Below, piece by piece: positions 59,012-64,000 of a stretch of 64,000 bases of DNA. Every line of letters begins with the position of its first letter. Position 1 is the first letter of the stretch. The stretch lies in assembly GCA_037043015.1 (NCBI GenBank), contig CM073325.1, positions 2,296,501 to 2,360,500 on the forward strand, in the 5' to 3' direction. The notes under the pieces were generated by a model. The model ran no database searches. It saw only the letters and a program-made list of their open reading frames with translations, and was not told the DNA's origin. The translations under genes were made by a program, and so were the position numbers. The DNA is from Bryum argenteum. Its lineage: Eukaryota; Streptophyta; Bryopsida; Bryales; Bryaceae.

Positions 59012-60195
59012 CCTTTCAAATTCCAAGATGACTCAAAATGTAAGTTACTAGTTGAATAATCTCTAACGCACAAGTGTTTGCATTGCTAAATTCCGGTTTA
59101 TTTGTTGTATGTTTCCAAGTCTATATATTTTACATCTATTGAAGAGCATGTCTAAGAATGGACATGTGGTGTGAACACCACTTGGTTCTAAGCCCTATAA
59201 AGCTAACTCATTGAGGTGGGAATAATTTAGTTCCAATTTGATTTAATATTTTTTGTTCTTCTATAAAACTTTGTTCCTACTTGAGTGCAATTGAATCATT
59301 GATTGCAAGTTTTATTCAACTTTCAATTTTATAATGTAGTAGAAGTTAAAGTTAAAGTTTAAAATTACCATATTTTCCAAACAATAATATATTGCATTCA
59401 TACAAGAACACATGATAATTCTATCCATCGCTATGATAATAGATCATACAATGAATATTGCAAATATTATTTTTTCTTGCAAATTTAATTGAACCTATAA
59501 GTAAGTTGTAACTTTCTATAATCATTGTCATTGCAATAATTATTCCTTTATCCTAAACAATACCACAATCTTTGTGGTTTTATGCACGCTCAAAGCATGA
59601 TGTAGGATTTATAATAGAAATTGCCATAGGTACAAAGTAAATTGACGCCATTTCATGTTGTCATTGTCTTTTTTATTTCAATCAACGATTTTTAGCAATG
59701 TATTATGAAAGCGCAAACAATCCAATTCCTAAGGTGTAACATAGTCTTGGACAAGGTATCAAACATGATTATTGTTATTTCCATGTAATAATCAAAACTT
59801 AGCATTGTATTATTTTATCCAACACAGGTTTGTAGAGGTAGATAAACCGTTAATTTATATATAAATAAAGTACACAAGATAATCCTAAGTAATTTAACAA
59901 CTTTAAACAATCTTAACAATTATATACAATATCATTCTGAACTTAGTAACCAACATTAACAATCATGTTTGGAAGCAAAAATTTATGTCCTAGAATATAT
60001 GTTTCGTTTGAATGAATGATATTTTCTATTGCTTACACACATATTTTCACATGTTTGTAATGTATAGGTTCCTATTAGTTCAACAACGACAATGGGCGTT
60101 TCAATTTTCAAATCCCTTTAGTACATCAAAACACCCAATCTGACGATGTCATTAATCCAAACGGTTCGATGGGAGCGCGATTAATCTGACGGCTC
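58742..60195. other. AT-rich interior of the element with a second poly-T tract
   Basis: Contains a T run of about 31 at 58980-59011 and otherwise AT-rich sequence. No gene seen. Confidence 0.5.
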
Positions 60196-63100
60196 GTGCA
60201 AGGCGGACCGAGATGGTATTACTCGGTCATTTCATCTCAATTGGGAAGGACATTTGAATTGTTATCGAAAGAAGAGAAGTTGTCGGCTTGCACTAGGGAG
60301 TATACATTTGAAATCGGCGCGCAATTGCATGGATCGAAGTTATTCCCGTCCGAGGTGGCGAGACGCATCACTAGGGTAGACGATGCATTGCGTTGGGTGA
60401 GGAGAGATTGTGGGAGAGCGTCTTGGAATGTGTGTTGGATTGATCATCCGTTGGCACAAGTCTTATCTACGTCGATAAGCCGTGGAACCCACCATTCAAA
60501 ATGGCGAGGACGTATTGAATGGGTCTCAAACGCCACCTGTGCGGAGGTTGGCACAAGAATTTGATTTCCATGACAACTTCAAACACACCCTGATCCACCG
60601 ATAGGTCTCGGCCAGCAGTGATAGCTTCAAACCCCGTAGATGAGAACTCTCCATTCTCTCAAAGTCTCCTTCCAACATCCGAGATTTGCCCCATGTAGAT
60701 GGGCTTATTAAATGTCGGAGCGGCCCGACGTCCATATTCTATGCAAAATAGAAGAAGCGAGAGATTCCAGGAGACATCCTCTGAGAGAAGGTATATCTAC
60801 AAAGGTATCTCTTCTAAGCGTCAAGGGGCAATAGGGCGAGGAGGATGCAAACAAAATTGTTTGAGAGACATTCAAAACGGTATCTATTGGACATGCGTTA
60901 TAATGCGTGGGCTTCTACTTATGCAATTCAAATACTTGGATGAGACAAATCTTTCTTTCTTTTTATACACGGACGGAACGTTTCCAACGAGATAAATTTG
61001 TCACAAAGTTAGATGGCAAACAAGTTTGCAATGCTTGTTATCTTTCTGGGCGTTGGATATTCACAAAGACGGTTTAAACAATCAAAGAAGGAGTGTTTAA
61101 TATATGGAAGAGTGGCAGCGATTCACGGTAACAGCCTTTCAAACCCGGTTCGGAAAAGCAATTAGAATGTCGGCGGCGAGGCCTCATTTAAATCATTTGT
61201 GGACGAAGCTGGTTGTCCTCAACCTCATCGTTCAATTTTTCGTAAGGATGACAACGAAGTGGTGCCTCTTATTCTCCTGCCCATGAATACTCAGAAGTCT
61301 GATATATTCAATTACGTGAACGAGGAGGTGAAGAGAGTTTGTAACGGAGAAACCATTTCAATTAGCTCGTTCGGGAGGATGTGGCGCATCGGATATCCTC
61401 ATGTCCGGTACCTCCATTCTCGAGGTTTTCAAAGTGTTATCACTGCTTTGGGAGTATAAATGTGCCGTGGAGGGAACCACGAATGCGGATCTTCGGATCA
61501 AAATAAAAGAGTTGTTTATGATGCATCTGCGTATTCGGATGGAGGAACGGAGGGATTATTGGATATTTAAGAGGTCGTCTATATCAGCCGGAGTTGTACA
61601 TGTGCATCATCGTTGATGGCGTGGATCAAAACACTACCATGGTACCGAGAATCGTCAAACCGTGAAGAACATCGAGTATCGGTTTGTGAAGACCCATTGT
61701 GTGGAGCCCTCGTGCGTGGGATTGGTTTATCTTTGCGATGTGTGGTTCGGCGCGCACCAAAACGTGATAGCAACCAGGTGGTGAAAGCGCATTGTTGCGC
61801 GTGATAGGAGATGTGAAGAGGAGAAAACGCTTTTTGCCTCCAACATTACGTATCCAAGCGGATAACTGCACACGAGAGAATAAAAACATTTACATGTTTG
61901 CTCTATGTGTTTCATTGGTGGGATTGGGTTTTTTTCAAGAGGTGGAGCTCTCTTTCCTTATAGTGGGCCATACACAAGAAGATATCGACCAACGCTTTAG
62001 TTGTATATCTAATGTGTTGAAGAGGTCGGACATCGACTCATTGAAAGAAATGCTTAGTCTAATAGAACAAGGTACATCCATAACAGAGGCGTTTGTTAGC
62101 GCCAGACTCTTAGAAAATGTGTGGGACTGGAAGTCCTTCATAACCCCTCACTTATCGACGGTGGGGGGACTCTTTGGTTGGCATAACCTTTCCGCACCAC
62201 ATGCGATTCTATATGGACAATCGAGAGGGGGTCGGTAAGGTTCGAGTACAACACAAACATTATAGCAAGGATAAATGGGGACCTGAGTTAGGGACAAAGA
62301 CGTTGCAGTCGCTACCAAATAAAGAAGAACGACCATCGTTTGCAAAGGTGTTTGCAGCTGATGAAAGGGAGTTGAAGGCATTGGATGACTTTATTGCATA
62401 CAAAGAAAGGTGCATTCAAAGATTCCAACATCCGGAAAAAATGGTGAAGCGAAAAGAGAGGCCGAACATTTGAAACTATACCTAGCCGAATTTCCAAGCA
62501 AAGATCGTAGCAACGAGCATAGTTCTTCACAGCTTTGGCCTTCAGAGGTATTAGAGACATCACCTACTATAGATGCATCAATAGATGTTATTGACAATCG
62601 AAATGAATCAAACCACGAGATTACTATTGTGGACCAAATAGTGGCGATGCTTCCAAATTCTGAGGCTAGAGGATACTTTGGTCATCGAAGAGAGAGGCCA
62701 CCTAACCAAGCAGTGCGTAGGGCACAAAGAACGGCTCGCAGTCACATCTTTGATGGAACCGAAGAAAGAGCGGTATCAGAAGGTACTGACGATCCTTTTC
62801 CCCAATTTGATCCTCAATCCGATATCCTTTCGGACAATTTGTAGCCCTCGGTGTTGATCGTGCGAGTAGTAGACGAGGTGTTCCATTTTATTTAGGGAAG
62901 GTGATTGAAGACGGAAAAGGCCGGAATAAAATCAAGATGAAAGTTTGTTGGTATTGGCCAATCATACGAGGGTTGTTGTTGATGACCGAGATCCTCTTTA
63001 CAACGGTATCTGTTGTTTGGATTCATTGTGGGAGCCATCCGGGAGAATCACGATTGGATAGAGAAAGAGGCATGTATTTTTTTTCATGGGCGGACGAACC

Positions 63101-63243
63101 GAAAAGAATCATGTCCGGCCATAGACAGGAGAAAACCGCAATGTCTTTGGAGTCAGGGTTCCAAGCAACATTTGCATTATCCAATCTGCGAAGGCCCACA
63201 TATTAGAATATATCGCAATGCAAACCCAAGCTATCGACGATGA
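60196..63243 (+). pseudogene. DUF7869-type putative transposase, multiply broken
   Basis: Coding pieces in shifting frames run left to right. 60196-60564 includes TRVDDALRWVRRDCGRASWN. Around 61100-61459 are YGRVAAIHGNSLSNPV, DEAGCPQPHRSIFRKDDNEV and ISISSFGRMWRIGYPH. 61792-62238 holds LRIQADNCTRENKNIYMFAL and ELSFLIVGHTQEDIDQRFSC, the most diagnostic block. 62410-62844 is a polar C-terminal region. 62845-63243 holds GVDRASSRRGVPFYLGKVIE and DPLYNGICCLDSLWEPSGRI, then TAG at 63059-63061 and a frameshift at a T run before HGRTNRK. The DNC...ENKN and GHTxEDIDQxFS motifs are characteristic of proteins I know as DUF7869, found in multi-copy families. An RNase-H-fold DDD/E transposase is my inference. 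Confidence 0.72.
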
Positions 63244-63842
63244 CCGGTTGCAAGCCGCATTAGATATTAGTACGTAGTCCATGTGTTTTGTGTACACATG
63301 GTGTTTCTAAGTGTATATACGTACTAGATAGTACAAGATTGCAAGGATTATTTTCGGGACGTGTTGTTGCGATGGACATATGGGTTGAATTTAGTTGTAT
63401 TATCAGTTATATACATAACTTGGTATACGTTTAGAATCTGTGTATTTAGATACTTTTCTACCACATATATACAAAGCACAATATAGAGTATATTTTTATT
63501 AAATGTCCATTGGAACAATTTGGTGCCTACTTTTATTAACAGTTTGGTGCTCGCGTCATTTTGCTCACCAAAAATATATTAACTATAATCTACACAATTT
63601 GTAGCATATACTAAGCATTTCAAATATCCCTGGACAAAAATATTTGTATTATTCACATGGATTTATACCAAAAATATGTTCACAATGCCATTAGAAGTCT
63701 TTTTATATTACCACTTCTGACAATACACAATATTCTTTGCAAAACACCTTTTTTTCCAGAAAAAATCAAGTTTAAAAATAAAAAATTCCATTTTTGCAAG
63801 CAATAGCCATCGTAGTACCGAAGTGCACTTTTAAATAGCCGG
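63244..63842. other. right AT-rich arm of the element
   Basis: No ORF. AAGTGCACT at about 63820-63828 mirrors the copy inside the left TIR. Confidence 0.55.
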
Positions 63843-63867
63843 GTGCATAATTGCTTAATTGCGTGTT
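63843..63867 (-). repeat. right terminal inverted repeat (25 bp)
   Basis: Exact reverse complement of 52193-52217. Followed directly by AAAG at 63868-63871. Confidence 0.92.
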
Positions 63868-64000
63868 AAAGGAAAGAGTGAGATTTGAAAGCAATGCCAG
63901 TGGGCTTATATTTGTGGTCATACAAACGTTATTCTCCATCGCTGAGAGGCCGACAAAGTGACGAACTCCTCCGCGCTATTCTCCGTCGCTGACAACCTCT
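63868..64000. other. flank to the right of the element
   Basis: 133 bases to the window edge. TTCTCCATCGCTGA and TTCTCCGTCGCTGA form a short direct repeat (about 63932 and 63979). Nothing else can be said. Confidence 0.5.

Larger units (their letters stand above)
52193..63867. mobile_element. 11.7 kb TIR-bounded DNA transposon (degenerate), ParB-like plus DUF7869-type ORFs
   Basis: Identical 25-bp inverted repeats bound the segment (left AACACGCAATTAAGCAATTA plus five bases; right its exact complement at 63843-63867). AAAG flanks both sides (52189-52192 and 63868-63871), a plausible 4-bp target duplication. AAGTGCACT recurs inside each end, at 52224-52232 and about 63820-63828. Coding remnants diverge from the centre: ParB-like and unknown ORFs on minus at 52974-56700, and a DUF7869-type putative transposase on plus at 60196-63243. 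Both arms have frameshifts or stops, so this copy is inactive. The 4-bp duplication and the DNC...ENKN core recall Sola-type elements; that assignment is inference. Confidence 0.8.

Overview
The window is nuclear DNA of a land plant. The evidence is spliced genes with GT-AG introns of roughly 70-600 bp, a plant-type initiator tRNA, two NPH3/RPT2-like (BTB-NPH3) genes, cytosolic RPS8, a YEATS/GAS41-type chromatin reader, nuclear SDHB, and a Ty1/copia element. The genes are compact. The repeats include DUF7869-type and hAT-like proteins of a kind I associate with mosses and other seed-free plants. I lean towards a bryophyte, possibly a moss, but the species cannot be fixed from sequence alone.

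Layout. 1-2 kb: 3' end of a copia retrotransposon (RT-RNase H and 3' LTR), split by a TTAA-flanked MITE-like insertion. 2-11.8 kb: gene-poor, with one initiator tRNA-Met and nested TTAA-ended repeats. 11.8-24.6 kb: two same-strand NPH3-like genes about 5 kb apart, with minisatellites and SINE-like copies between them. 24.6-31.2 kb: repeat-rich spacer. 31.2-33.1 kb: an intronless nuclear gene for a mitochondrial group II intron reverse transcriptase/maturase-like protein with a degenerate catalytic motif. 35.5-49.2 kb: housekeeping cluster. It holds a RING E3-like gene divergent from a YEATS gene, then RPS8, a SpoU/TrmH-type RNA methyltransferase and SDHB. 50.4-52.1 kb: three tandem hairpin repeats and an internally deleted hAT-like pseudogene.

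The most striking structure is 52,193-63,867. It is an 11.7 kb segment bounded by identical 25-bp terminal inverted repeats and a possible 4-bp target duplication (AAAG). Its left half carries decayed minus-strand ORFs that include a ParB/sulfiredoxin-like domain. Its right half carries a decayed plus-strand DUF7869-type putative transposase. Between them lies a GC-rich palindrome of about 180 bp ending in a poly-T tract. I read it as one large degenerate DNA transposon.

Functional links are limited. The maturase-like protein and SDHB both appear to act in mitochondria, the methyltransferase has an organelle-like N terminus, and the NPH3 pair is a tandem duplication in the phototropin/CUL3-adaptor family. 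Exon borders were set by eye from GT/AG sites, frame continuity and family similarity; no transcript data were available.
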